Below are positions 15,839 through 23,850 of a DNA stretch of 38,564 bases, piece by piece. The notes below the pieces were generated by a model that was not told where the DNA came from, did not search any database, and saw only the letters and a program-made list of their open reading frames with translations. How positions within the stretch are numbered: the first letter of the stretch is position 1; each line of letters begins with the position of its first letter. Source of the DNA: Hyphomonas jannaschiana VP2 (GTDB lineage Bacteria; Pseudomonadota; Alphaproteobacteria; Caulobacterales; Hyphomonadaceae); NCBI RefSeq assembly GCF_000685215.1, contig NZ_ARYJ01000019.1, forward strand, positions 1 through 38,564, read 5' to 3'. The translations under genes and the position numbers were made by a program.

Positions 15839-17051
15839 CGAGGTGCCTCAGCAGATCACGGCCGACTGGCTGGACGCTTCGGGAACCCGGGCGGTGATGG
15901 CGGCGCTTGAGGCAGCACGGCCGGGCGGCGCGCGATTTGTCGGCGGCTGCGTCCGCAACACACTGCGGGGCATTCCGGCCGACGATATCGACATCGCGAC
16001 GCAGATCCTGCCGGAAGACGTGATGACGGCGATGAAAGCGGCCGGCATCCGCGCCCTGCCGACCGGGATCGAGCATGGCACAGTCACCGCGATCGTCGGC
16101 GGCAAACCGTTCGAGATCACCAGTTTGCGACGGGATGTGGAGACCGATGGCCGCCGCGCCGTGGTTGCGTTTACCGAAGACTGGGCGGAAGACGCCCAGC
16201 GCCGGGATTTCCGCCTGAACGCCATTTATGCCGGGTCGGACGGGACGCTGCATGAAGTGGTTCCGGGCAGTATCGCCGATGCGCTGGCCGGGCGGGTCAT
16301 CTTTATCGGCGATGGCGATCAGCGCCTGAAGGAGGACTATCTCCGCATTCTTCGCTTCTTCCGGTTCAATGCCTGGTATGGCGCCGAAGTTGATGCCGAA
16401 GGCCTCGCCGCCTGTACCCGGCAGAAGGACGGGCTGGCAAAGATTGCCCGCGAGCGGATCTGGAAAGAACTGAAACGCCTGCTGGAGGCGCCGGACCCGT
16501 CGGATGCCATGCTGGCCATGGAGGAAAGCGGCGTGCTGGCGGCGATCCTGCCGGAGGCTTCGGCGGGCGACTTGCCGGCGCTGGTCTCGGCCGAGCAGGG
16601 GGAGGGACTCGGGCCGGATCCGCTGCAAAGGCTGATGGCTCTTCTGCCCCGCCGCCTGAGGGAGGTGCGTGAGGTCAGCCGGGTCCTGCGCCTGTCGAAT
16701 GCGGAGCGAGACCGGCTGGCGGCCTGGGCGGACCCGGCGCTTCCCCATGTCGGGACGTTCAGCGCTGCAGATCTCGCCGAAGCATTCTATCGTCATGGCA
16801 TCGAGGCGATCTGCGACCGGGCACTGATCGAGGCGGCAAATGGGGCAGGGGAGAGCCTGAAGCTGGTTCTGGCCTCCGCTGCGCGATGGTCCCGGCCGGT
16901 ATTTCCGCTCGGCGGTGCGGATGCCCTGGCGGCGGGCCTGTCCGGGCCGGAAGTCGGCAAGGCGCTGGCCGAGGCGGAGGAAGCCTGGATCGCTTCGGGG
17001 TTCACACTGCCGCGCGAGGCATTGCTGGCCCGGCTCAGCCGGCTGGATTAG
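15813..17051 (+). CDS. cca: CCA tRNA nucleotidyltransferase
   Basis: 412 residues. The polymerase-beta-type head is clear: RFVGGCVRNTLRG near residues 40-52, catalytic aspartates in DDIDIATQ (D58 and D60), then RRDFRLNAIY (about 130) and EDYLRILRFFRF, which fit class II CCA-adding enzymes. It adds or repairs the 3'-terminal CCA of tRNA, using CTP and ATP. There is no HD phosphohydrolase domain, as usual in Alphaproteobacteria. The ATG at 15813 lies inside the preceding gene, and another ATG at 15825 is possible. The 3' end overlaps the convergent TspO gene by 17 bases. Confidence 0.95.
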   Translation: MSRKMARTDEVPQQITADWLDASGTRAVMAALEAARPGGARFVGGCVRNTLRGIPADDIDIATQILPEDVMTAMKAAGIRALPTGIEHGTVTAIVGGKPFEITSLRRDVETDGRRAVVAFTEDWAEDAQRRDFRLNAIYAGSDGTLHEVVPGSIADALAGRVIFIGDGDQRLKEDYLRILRFFRFNAWYGAEVDAEGLAACTRQKDGLAKIARERIWKELKRLLEAPDPSDAMLAMEESGVLAAILPEASAGDLPALVSAEQGEGLGPDPLQRLMALLPRRLREVREVSRVLRLSNAERDRLAAWADPALPHVGTFSAADLAEAFYRHGIEAICDRALIEAANGAGESLKLVLASAARWSRPVFPLGGADALAAGLSGPEVGKALAEAEEAWIASGFTLPREALLARLSRLD

Positions 17052-17544
17052 CCGACCAGATATATAGGTTCAGATAGCCCGCAAAGCTGACCCAGAGCAG
17101 GTAGGGCAGCTGGAGCCAGGCCGCGGCTTTCGAAATCCGCGCGAATTCGCCCATCATGGCGAGGATCAGCAGCCAGAGGGCCATCAGAACGCCAAGCGAC
17201 AGTTCCACCTGTTTGAGGCCGAAGAAAAACAGGCTCCAGCCGACATTCACCATCAGCATTGCGAAATAGATGCCCAGCGGGCGGCTGGCGGCGTGAAGAT
17301 CCTTCGCCCGCCACAGCACGAGCAGGGCGCTCAGCGTCATCAGGGAAAAGAGGCCCGGCCAGACGACACCGAACACCCAGTCGGGCGGTGTCAGGGCGGA
17401 TTTCTGAAGACCGGAATACCAGAGCGCCTTGCCGGATCGGGTGACAATTCCGCCCATAGCGCCGGCCATAGCCGTCGCCAGCACCAGCACCAGGCTGGCA
17501 CCCCAGGGAGGGGCCCGGCTGTCGTCCACCATCAGACTTCCCAT
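17035..17544 (-). CDS. tspO: TspO/MBR-family membrane protein
   Basis: 169 residues with five membrane helices. Family landmarks: WYSGLQKSALTPPDWVFGVVWPGLFSLMTLSA near residues 42-74, VNVGWSLFFFGLKQ at about 99-112, and PYLLWVSFAGYLNLYIW at the end. TspO proteins bind porphyrins (and cholesterol in mitochondria) and, in photosynthetic Alphaproteobacteria, modulate pigment gene expression in response to oxygen. Its neighbour upstream on the same strand is hemF, the oxygen-dependent step before protoporphyrin, which fits a porphyrin-sensing or disposal role. It has a 125-base gap from hemF, so it may have its own promoter. Its end overlaps the convergent cca gene. Confidence 0.92.
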   Translation of the reverse strand: MGSLMVDDSRAPPWGASLVLVLATAMAGAMGGIVTRSGKALWYSGLQKSALTPPDWVFGVVWPGLFSLMTLSALLVLWRAKDLHAASRPLGIYFAMLMVNVGWSLFFFGLKQVELSLGVLMALWLLILAMMGEFARISKAAAWLQLPYLLWVSFAGYLNLYIWSANPAG

Positions 17545-17661
17545 TATATTGGGAAATCAGGAAAACGTCTCCGGTGTACCCCAAGCGCGGGAATTCCATC
17601 CCGCTATGGTGGAGAAACTGATTGTGGAACAGGCGCTGCTGCCGGAATTACAGGCCAGCGA

Positions 17662-17679
17662 GTGGCCGGTCAGGGCCAC
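17662..17679 (-). repeat. Inverted repeat across the hemF stop codon
   Basis: GTGGCC (17662-17667) and GGCCAC (17674-17679) flank a 6-base loop and include the hemF stop. A second dyad, GCGGGA/TCCCGC with a 6-base loop, lies at 17587-17604 in the gap before tspO. Neither has a T-run. They could be weak terminators or processing sites separating hemF from tspO. Confidence 0.3.
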
Positions 17680-18554
17680 TTCACCACCGGCGGCATGGAG
17701 GAGAGGATGCTGGTGACATTGCCGCCGGTCTTCAGGCCGAAGGTCGTGCCGCGGTCGTAGAGCAGGTTGAACTCCACATAGCGGCCGCGCTGGATCAGCT
17801 GTTCCTCGCGCTCGGCTTCGCTCCAGGCCTGCCGGAATCGTTTCCGCACCAGTTTCGGATAGATGTCCGCGAACTGCATGCCGACTTCCCGGGTGAAGGC
17901 AAAGTCTGCGTCCCAATCGCCGGTATTGAAGCGGTCGTAGAAAATACCACCGGTCCCGCGCGGCTCATCCCGGTGGGGCAGGTGGAAGTAATTGTCGCAG
18001 GTTTCCTTCATCTGCGCATAGTCGGCGCCGGGGTGGACATCGCAGGCCGCTCTCATGGCGGTGTGGAATTCCACAGAATCTTCGAAGGCCTGATCGCGCT
18101 GGTAAGCCAGAAGGGGATTGAGGTCGCCGCCGCCGCCAAACCAGCTCTGGCTGGTCACCAGCATGCGGGTATTCATGTGCGCCGCCGGCACGTGCGGGTT
18201 GCGCGGATGGGCGATGAGGGAGAGGCCGGAGGCCCAGAATCGCCCGCCGGACTGGTCTGCGCCGGGAATTTGTGCAGCAAAAGCCTCTGAAAATGTGCCG
18301 AAAACTTCGGAAAAGTGGACGCCGACTTTCTCGAAGACCTTGCCGCGCATCAGGCCCATGCGTCCGCCGCCCAGGTCCTCGCTACCGTCGCCGCGTTTCC
18401 ATTCCGTCAGTTCGAATTTGCCCGGATCGCCCCGGTACAAGGGCGGTTCGGCTGCTTGTTCGATGGCTTCGAAGCGGCTGCAGATGTCTTCCTGGAGGGC
18501 ACGGAACCAGTCACGTGCGCGCTGTTTTTGGGTTTCGGGATCGGTCATCGTCAT
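17670..18554 (-). CDS. hemF: Oxygen-dependent coproporphyrinogen III oxidase
   Basis: 294 residues, the normal length. It oxidatively decarboxylates coproporphyrinogen III to protoporphyrinogen IX using oxygen, in the cytoplasm. Signature regions: [65 protein letters not shown] and [24 protein letters not shown], which are the classic HemF blocks including the histidine and arginine residues of the active site. An ATG two codons inside 18554 is an alternative start. The gene is divergent from petA with 186 bases between them, so heme synthesis and the bc1 complex share a control region. tspO follows. Confidence 0.97.
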   Translation of the reverse strand: MTMTDPETQKQRARDWFRALQEDICSRFEAIEQAAEPPLYRGDPGKFELTEWKRGDGSEDLGGGRMGLMRGKVFEKVGVHFSEVFGTFSEAFAAQIPGADQSGGRFWASGLSLIAHPRNPHVPAAHMNTRMLVTSQSWFGGGGDLNPLLAYQRDQAFEDSVEFHTAMRAACDVHPGADYAQMKETCDNYFHLPHRDEPRGTGGIFYDRFNTGDWDADFAFTREVGMQFADIYPKLVRKRFRQAWSEAEREEQLIQRGRYVEFNLLYDRGTTFGLKTGGNVTSILSSMPPVVKWP

Positions 18555-18573
18555 GGGATTTGTCTTGTGGCGT

Positions 18574-18616
18574 AAGCTGCACAGCTTGCAAGCCCCCTGT
18601 TGTCACAGGGCTCAAG
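18574..18616. promoter_or_regulatory. Dyad symmetry in the hemF-petA control region
   Basis: AAGCTG-CA-CAGCTT at 18574-18587 is a near-perfect palindrome about 20 bases upstream of hemF. It adjoins a longer imperfect inverted repeat at 18585-18616 (CTTGCAAGCCCC... GGGCTCAAG). This is the shared upstream region of two divergent genes. I could not match it to a named regulator; it does not fit the FNR consensus. It may be an operator or part of a leader hairpin. Confidence 0.3.
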
Positions 18617-18740
18617 TCAGGATAACGCCCTTTTTCAGTGTATCTCAGGGGGCTGGCCCGCGCCCACTTGCCGCAATGTGCGAGGGGGCGGGGTTCTGTA
18701 ATACGGGGCCAGAACTCTGCCTGTTGAGGACGGGAAAAGC

Positions 18741-19313
18741 GTGACCGATCAGACATCACTTGAGCACGGCGGTGCTGTTGACGAGGACCGCCGCAATTTT
18801 ATTCACATCGCGACGGGAGCGGCAGCTTTCGGCGGTGCTGCCATGTTCGCCTGGGTCGCTGTCGACCAGTGGAACCCGGCAGCAGATACCAAGGCCGCTT
18901 CGGCCCTGGACGTCGACATCTCCAAGATCCCGCTGGGCAGCGAAATCCGCGTGCTCATCGGGGGCAAGCCTTTCTTTGTCCGTCACCGTACCCCGGCCGA
19001 GATTGCCATGGCCGAGTCGGTGAACGTCGCATCTCTGCGTGACCCGCAGACCGATGACGAGCGTCTGCATCCGATGCAGAACGGCGAGCTGAACCGGGCC
19101 ATCCTGATCACGTCAGGATCCTGTACGCACCTCGGCTGCGTCCCGGTTGGCCCGGCACAAGGCAACACCGGCGACTTCGGCGGCTGGTACTGCCCTTGCC
19201 ACGGTTCGCACTACGATACGTCCGGCCGCATCCGCAAAGGCCCGGCCCCCCGCAATCTTCCGGTTCCGAACTACCGCTATGTTTCGGACACCGTGGTCAA
19301 CATCTCGCTGTAA
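18741..19313 (+). CDS. petA: Ubiquinol-cytochrome c reductase, Rieske iron-sulfur subunit
   Basis: 190 residues from a GTG. The N-terminus has a twin-arginine pattern (DRRNFIHIATGAAAF, residues 16-30) merging into the single membrane anchor, as in bacterial Rieske proteins exported folded by Tat. The cluster-binding boxes are CTHLGC (128-133) and CPCHGSH (151-157): C128, H130, C151 and H154 hold the 2Fe-2S cluster, and C133 with C153 form the disulfide. It carries electrons from ubiquinol to cytochrome c1 on the periplasmic side. First gene of petABC, 12 bases before petB. Confidence 0.97.
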   Translation: MTDQTSLEHGGAVDEDRRNFIHIATGAAAFGGAAMFAWVAVDQWNPAADTKAASALDVDISKIPLGSEIRVLIGGKPFFVRHRTPAEIAMAESVNVASLRDPQTDDERLHPMQNGELNRAILITSGSCTHLGCVPVGPAQGNTGDFGGWYCPCHGSHYDTSGRIRKGPAPRNLPVPNYRYVSDTVVNISL

Positions 19314-19325
19314 GGACGGTAGCCC

Positions 19326-20786
19326 ATGAGCGGACACGAATCTTCTTACACTCCGACCAATGCGTTCACTCGCTGGCTGGATACCCGCCTGCCGATCATC
19401 CGGTTCGCCCAGGATACGGCAATCAATTTCCCGACCCCGAAGAACCTGAACTACTGGTACACGTTCGGTGGCATTCTGGCGGTCTGCCTTGCCACCCAGA
19501 TCATCACTGGTGTGATTCTGGCCATGCACTACGAAGCGAGCGTCGACGGCGCCTTTGCTTCGGTTGAGCGCATCATGCGCGACGTGCCGTATGGCTGGCT
19601 GCTTCGCTACATCCACGCCAATGGCGCCTCGATGTTCTTCCTCGCGGTCTATATCCACATGTTCCGTGGCCTTTATTACGGCTCATACAAGGCACCGCGC
19701 GAAGTGCTCTGGATCCTTGGCTGTGTGATCTACCTTCTCATGATGGCAACGGCCTTCCTCGGCTACATGCTGCCCTGGGGCCAGATGTCCTATCACGGTT
19801 CCAACGTGATCACCGGCCTGTTCGGTGCGATCCCGCTGGTCGGTGAAAGCATCCAGACCTGGCTGATGGGCGGACCGTCGATTGGCAACCAGACCCTGCA
19901 GCGCTTCTTCTCGCTGCACTATCTGCTGCCATTCATGATCGCCGCTGTTGTGATCCTTCACATCTGGGCCCTGCACGTGCCGGGCAACAACAACCCGACC
20001 GGTGTTGAAGTCCAGGACGTCGAGAAGGAAACGGTTCCGTTCCACCCGTACTACACGGTGAAGGACGCCTTCGCGATCGTCATCTTCCTCATCATGTTCG
20101 CTGTGTTCGTTTTCTACGCTCCGAACGTGCTGGGCCATGCCGACAACTATGTTGAGGCCAACCCGCTGGTGACCCCGTCGCACATCGTGCCGGAATGGTA
20201 CCTTCTGCCGTTCTACGCGATCCTGCGCGCCATTACCTTCGACCTCGGCCCGATCCCGGCCAAACTGCTGGGTGTGATCTTCATGTTCGCGGCCATCGCG
20301 GTCCTGTTCCTGCTGCCATGGCTGGACACGTCGAAAGTGAAGTCCATGCGCTACCGTCCGGTCGCAAAGCAGTTCTTCTTCGGCTTTGTCGCAGTCTGCC
20401 TGCTGCTTGGCTGGTGCGGCGCGGCGAACCCGGACGATGCCGTGATCCCGGCACTGCAGGGCGAATCGAAACTGGTCGTCAGCTACACCGAAAACGATGT
20501 GGAAGTGACCAGCGAATACAGAGGCGGCGGCGAAGCCTACCACGATGCCAAGAGCTTCATGGAAACGCTTCCGGCTGACGCGAACCCGTCTCTGTCGGCT
20601 GTGCCGGCACCGACCTTCCAGTTCCGTCACCTCTCGCTGATTCTGACCTTCTGCTACTTCGGCTACTTCGTGATCCTGTTCTTCATCGGCCTGACCGAGA
20701 AGCCGAAGGAAGTTCCGGAATCCATCCACAAGTCGGTCCTGAAGCGCCACAAGGCGTCGACGGCAACCGCCATTCCGGCGGAATAG
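19326..20786 (+). CDS. petB: Ubiquinol-cytochrome c reductase, cytochrome b subunit
   Basis: 486 residues. The four heme ligands have the standard spacing: H97/H111 in helix B and H198/H212 in helix D. The quinol-site motif PEWY is at 289-292. Helix C/cd region reads [26 protein letters not shown]. The protein is longer than the roughly 430-445 residues usual in Alphaproteobacteria; much of the excess lies between the last two helices (about residues 365-420), where a charged segment follows [14 protein letters not shown] ahead of the ATG is a good ribosome site. It forms the core of the bc1 complex with petA and petC. Confidence 0.97.
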   Translation: MSGHESSYTPTNAFTRWLDTRLPIIRFAQDTAINFPTPKNLNYWYTFGGILAVCLATQIITGVILAMHYEASVDGAFASVERIMRDVPYGWLLRYIHANGASMFFLAVYIHMFRGLYYGSYKAPREVLWILGCVIYLLMMATAFLGYMLPWGQMSYHGSNVITGLFGAIPLVGESIQTWLMGGPSIGNQTLQRFFSLHYLLPFMIAAVVILHIWALHVPGNNNPTGVEVQDVEKETVPFHPYYTVKDAFAIVIFLIMFAVFVFYAPNVLGHADNYVEANPLVTPSHIVPEWYLLPFYAILRAITFDLGPIPAKLLGVIFMFAAIAVLFLLPWLDTSKVKSMRYRPVAKQFFFGFVAVCLLLGWCGAANPDDAVIPALQGESKLVVSYTENDVEVTSEYRGGGEAYHDAKSFMETLPADANPSLSAVPAPTFQFRHLSLILTFCYFGYFVILFFIGLTEKPKEVPESIHKSVLKRHKASTATAIPAE

Positions 20787-20801
20787 GGAGCCAGGGGAAC
20801 C

Positions 20802-21743
20802 ATGAAAGCGCTTCGACTCCTCACTGCCGGCCTGGCCGGACTCATCTTCACCGCTGCAGCGCATGCTGCAGGCGGCGCCGAGCACCCGCACCCGCCCGAA
20901 GGCGGCTGGCCGTTCGAAGGTCCGACGGGCCAGTTCGACCAGGCCTCGCTGCAGCGCGGTTATCAGGTGTATCATCAGGTCTGTTCATCGTGCCACTCGA
21001 TGAAGCTGATGAGCTACCGGAACCTAGGTGAACCGGGTGGTCCGTTCTATGATCCGGCTTATCCGAACCCGAACGACAACCCGTTTGTGAAGGCGCTGGC
21101 CGCCGAGAACGAAATTCTCAGCCCGACGCCGAATGATATTGGCGAGTTCGATTATCGTCCGGCCACGCCGGCTGACACGTTCCGCAGCCCATATCCGAAC
21201 GTTGAAGCGGCCCGCGCTGCCAATGGCGGCGCTGCACCGCCGGATCTGTCGGTCATCACCAAGGCCCGCCATGGCGGTGCCAGCTATGTCTACCACCTTC
21301 TGTCCGGCTATCCGCATGACGATGCGTTCGTTCAGCGTGAAGTCGACGGCGAGACGGTCACCTATGTCGACATGTCGAAAATGGGTGGCCATGGTGACGA
21401 GCATGCCGAAGGCTTGCTGAAGGTAAATCCGGGCCAGTACTACAACCCGTACATGGCTGGTGACACGACGCCGAACTTCGAAGGCGACCCGCGTCATGCC
21501 CCGAAAGGTGGCTTCCTGGCGATGCCGCCGCAGCTGCTGGAAGGCCGCGTCGAGTATACCGACGGCACGGAGGCAACGGTTCAGCAGATGGCTTATGACG
21601 TCGCTCAGTTCCTGGCATGGGCCGGTGAGCCGAAGCAGGAACACCGCAAGTCGCTCGGCTTGGCTGTGATGGCTTACCTCCTCATCCTCGCTGTCCTGCT
21701 GTGGTTCTCCTACAAGCAGATCTGGCGGAAGATCGACCACTAA
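20802..21743 (+). CDS. petC: Ubiquinol-cytochrome c reductase, cytochrome c1 subunit
   Basis: 313 residues. A Sec signal peptide (about residues 1-22, ending AHA) leads into a periplasmic heme domain with the c-type site CSSCH at 61-65. The distal methionine is expected in FLAMPPQLLEGRVEY. A C-terminal helix (LAVMAYLLILAVLLWFSY) anchors it, with a basic end on the cytoplasmic side. It accepts electrons from the Rieske centre and passes them to cytochrome c. Strong AGGGG ribosome site. Third and last gene of the operon, followed closely by a strong terminator. Confidence 0.97.
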   Translation: MKALRLLTAGLAGLIFTAAAHAAGGAEHPHPPEGGWPFEGPTGQFDQASLQRGYQVYHQVCSSCHSMKLMSYRNLGEPGGPFYDPAYPNPNDNPFVKALAAENEILSPTPNDIGEFDYRPATPADTFRSPYPNVEAARAANGGAAPPDLSVITKARHGGASYVYHLLSGYPHDDAFVQREVDGETVTYVDMSKMGGHGDEHAEGLLKVNPGQYYNPYMAGDTTPNFEGDPRHAPKGGFLAMPPQLLEGRVEYTDGTEATVQQMAYDVAQFLAWAGEPKQEHRKSLGLAVMAYLLILAVLLWFSYKQIWRKIDH

Positions 21744-21771
21744 GGCTCGGTCTGGCAGACCTAATGAATTG

Positions 21772-21800
21772 AAAAGCCCCGGTTTTGCCGGGGCTTTTTT
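21772..21800 (+). terminator. Intrinsic terminator of petABC
   Basis: AAAAGCCCCGG (21772-21782), loop TTTTG, then CCGGGGCTTTTTT (21788-21800): a GC-rich stem with a six-T tail 28 bases after petC. It has an A-run on the other side, so it could also work in the reverse direction. This is the clearest terminator in the window. Confidence 0.92.
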
Positions 21801-21855
21801 CTTGCGGCGCTGGCGATCTGACCCTTATCTTCCGTGCCCTCAGGTGGAGGGAGAT

Positions 21856-22392
21856 ATGGCTGAAGGAAAGTTCCTGAATATTGCGAATGCTGCCGGGGCG
21901 GTCGGCGGCGCGCTTGTCGGCGGTCTGGGTGTCCTGTTCGCGCTTGGCGACACGTCGCCAAAATCCCTGTCGGGTATGGCGTCCTCGCTCGACCGGATCG
22001 CTGAAAATCTTGAAAAGATGCAGGATATTGACCCATCAGCGGCCGGGGAGGCCGCAGATGTCCTGACACGGGCGGACGCGATCAGCCGCAAGGTCGCGGA
22101 GAAGGCGGCAGGTCTGCAATTGCCGAATGTCGACGGCGTGCTGCTCACTGATGAAGGCGTCGCTGTCCCGGCCCGGGAGACCAAGACCATCGTGATGGGC
22201 AATGGCGAACGGGTGAGCATGAGCTACCTCGACCGGACCACGAAGGGCTATACCATGACTATAAATGGCCAGGAGGGACTATTCCCGATCGGTGCCCGCA
22301 TTCACACGTCGGAAGATGGCAAATGCTTCGTGGAGTTCCTGCGAACCGAAGACCACTTTTCCAAAGCGATTGTCAGGGCTGTCTGTGAGTGA
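21856..22392 (+). CDS. Membrane-anchored hypothetical protein (178 aa)
   Basis: Start at the ATG preceded by GGAGGGAG, an excellent ribosome site; the frame remains open upstream but that part overlaps the petABC terminator. An N-terminal glycine/alanine-rich hydrophobic segment (about residues 10-30, GGALVGGLGVLFALG) looks like a single membrane span or uncleaved anchor. A heptad-like helix follows (LDRIAENLEKMQDIDPSA... ADAISRKVAEKAAGL), then a compact beta-rich domain (TIVMGNGERVSMSYLDRTTKGYTMTINGQEGLFPIGARI) ending in a cysteine-glutamate tail. No family recognised. It overlaps the next GNAT gene by 8 bases, so the two are probably co-translated. Confidence 0.75.
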   Translation: MAEGKFLNIANAAGAVGGALVGGLGVLFALGDTSPKSLSGMASSLDRIAENLEKMQDIDPSAAGEAADVLTRADAISRKVAEKAAGLQLPNVDGVLLTDEGVAVPARETKTIVMGNGERVSMSYLDRTTKGYTMTINGQEGLFPIGARIHTSEDGKCFVEFLRTEDHFSKAIVRAVCE

Positions 22393-22906
22393 TCCTGCTG
22401 CCGCCGGAGCGTCCGGTATAAACCTCCGGCGGGCGGGCCTTGCAGACAGCGCACTCATGGAAGAGCTGACGCGCCGGATCTGGACCGGGCGCGTGTCACC
22501 GGAATCGACCGTTTTCACCGAAACGCCCGAATCTGTTGCCGCGCAGCTGGAAAAAGGCGGGGGCGCCATCCTGTTCGACGGGCCGGTGGCCATCGGGTCC
22601 GGCCGATGGGTGCCTGTGCCGGGGCCTTCAGGGCAGGGGCGCTGGATGGAGATCAAACGGATCGGCGTGCTGGAAGCGTGCCGCAGGCGCGGCTTCGGCG
22701 AGCTCATTCTGAAAGCCCTCGAGCAGGCCGGCCGTGAAGCCGGGGCAGAGGGCGCGCAGCTCGCCGTCCGTCACGACCAGGTGAGGCTGGTCGACTTCTA
22801 TGCCGGGCTTGGTTACGTGCTGGCGGATGATGTGGAACTGACCACGCCTAACCCGCGTTCCCCGCCGCCCATCGGCATGCGCAAAGACTTCAGGACGAAC
22901 ACATGA
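22385..22906 (+). CDS. GNAT-family N-acetyltransferase
   Basis: 173 residues from a GTG that has AGGG six bases upstream and overlaps the end of the preceding gene; earlier codons in this frame read through that gene and are not credible. The acetyl-CoA loop is well conserved: EIKRIGVLEACRRRGFGELILKALEQAG at about residues 85-112 contains R-R-x-G-x-G. The later VRLVDFYAGLGYV is the usual FYxxxGF/Y motif. The substrate is unknown. The stop overlaps the MTA phosphorylase start (ATGA), so these enzymes are translationally coupled. Confidence 0.85.
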   Translation: MSDPAAAGASGINLRRAGLADSALMEELTRRIWTGRVSPESTVFTETPESVAAQLEKGGGAILFDGPVAIGSGRWVPVPGPSGQGRWMEIKRIGVLEACRRRGFGELILKALEQAGREAGAEGAQLAVRHDQVRLVDFYAGLGYVLADDVELTTPNPRSPPPIGMRKDFRTNT

Positions 22907-23781
22907 GCAAATGGACCCTCGGCATTATTGGCGGCTCCGGCCTTTATGAAATCGACGGACTGGAAGACCGGCGTGAAGAGACGGTCGACACGCCCTGGGG
23001 GGCGCCGTCCGATGCGCTGGTGCATGGCCGGATCGGCGATGTGAAGCTGGTTTTCCTGCCTCGCCACGGCCGTGGTCACCGCCTGTCGCCAAGCGAAGTG
23101 CCTTACCGGGCGAATATCGCCGCGCTGAAAATGGCTGGTGTGACCGATGTGCTGGCCATCTCCGCCTGCGGCAGCCTGCAGGAACAATATGCTCCGGGAG
23201 ATTTTCTGGCCGCCGACCAGTTCATCGACCGAACATTCGCCCGGGCCAAGACCTTTTTCGGGGAGGGGATGGTGGCGCATGTGTCCATGGCCCGTCCGGT
23301 CTGCGCCCGGTTCAGCGCGCTGGCGGCAGACGCCGCCGAGGCGGCCGGGGCAAAAGTGCATCGCGGCGGGACTTACATCGCCATGGAGGGGCCGCAATTC
23401 TCGTCCCTCGCCGAATCAAAACTCTATCGCCAGTGGGGCTGTGACGTGATCGGCATGACCGCGATGCCCGAGGCCAAGCTCGCCCGCGAAGCCGAGCTGC
23501 CTTATGCCGTGCTGGGCATGGTGACGGATTATGATTGCTGGCGCGAAGAGGAAGAGGCGGTCACGGTGACCAATGTGCTGGAAGTGATGGCCCGCAACAG
23601 CGCGATCGGCCGGAAAGCCGTTGTAAAACTGGCGGAAAAACTGAGCGGAACGGAGCGTACACCGAGTCCGGACGGGATCGATACCTGCCTCGATTACGCG
23701 CTGATTACGGCAGAGGCCGCCCGGAATCCGGAAACGATCCACAAGTTGCAGGTGATTGCGGGACGGGCGCTCAGCCGCTAA
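22903..23781 (+). CDS. mtnP: S-methyl-5'-thioadenosine phosphorylase
   Basis: 292 residues. Phosphorolyses methylthioadenosine, a by-product of polyamine and homoserine-lactone synthesis, to adenine and methylthioribose-1-phosphate. Family motifs: GIIGGSGLY at the N-terminus, phosphate-site PRHGRGHRLSPSEVPYRANI, MEGPQFSSLAES and the base/ribose pocket GMTAMPEAKLAREAELPYA. The M-T-A-M-P-E-A form fits the MTAP branch rather than purine nucleoside phosphorylase, which usually has a different residue here. No other methionine-salvage genes are adjacent. ATGA overlap with the GNAT gene. Confidence 0.94.
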   Translation: MSKWTLGIIGGSGLYEIDGLEDRREETVDTPWGAPSDALVHGRIGDVKLVFLPRHGRGHRLSPSEVPYRANIAALKMAGVTDVLAISACGSLQEQYAPGDFLAADQFIDRTFARAKTFFGEGMVAHVSMARPVCARFSALAADAAEAAGAKVHRGGTYIAMEGPQFSSLAESKLYRQWGCDVIGMTAMPEAKLAREAELPYAVLGMVTDYDCWREEEEAVTVTNVLEVMARNSAIGRKAVVKLAEKLSGTERTPSPDGIDTCLDYALITAEAARNPETIHKLQVIAGRALSR

Positions 23782-23850
23782 GGTTTTCGCTCCATTAACC
23801 TGAACGGGCGCGGGGCTGGTGCGTTCGGGCTGATTGGAGGGGAGCTCAGA

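Noticed and set aside
18699..18704. TAATAC as a -10 element for petA
   Set aside because: The nearest -35-like sequence (TTGCCG, 18668) is 25 bases away, too far for a standard promoter.
19683..20975. Minus-strand frame across petB and petC
   Set aside because: Antisense to undoubted cytochrome b; translation is His/Arg/Gln-rich without any motif.
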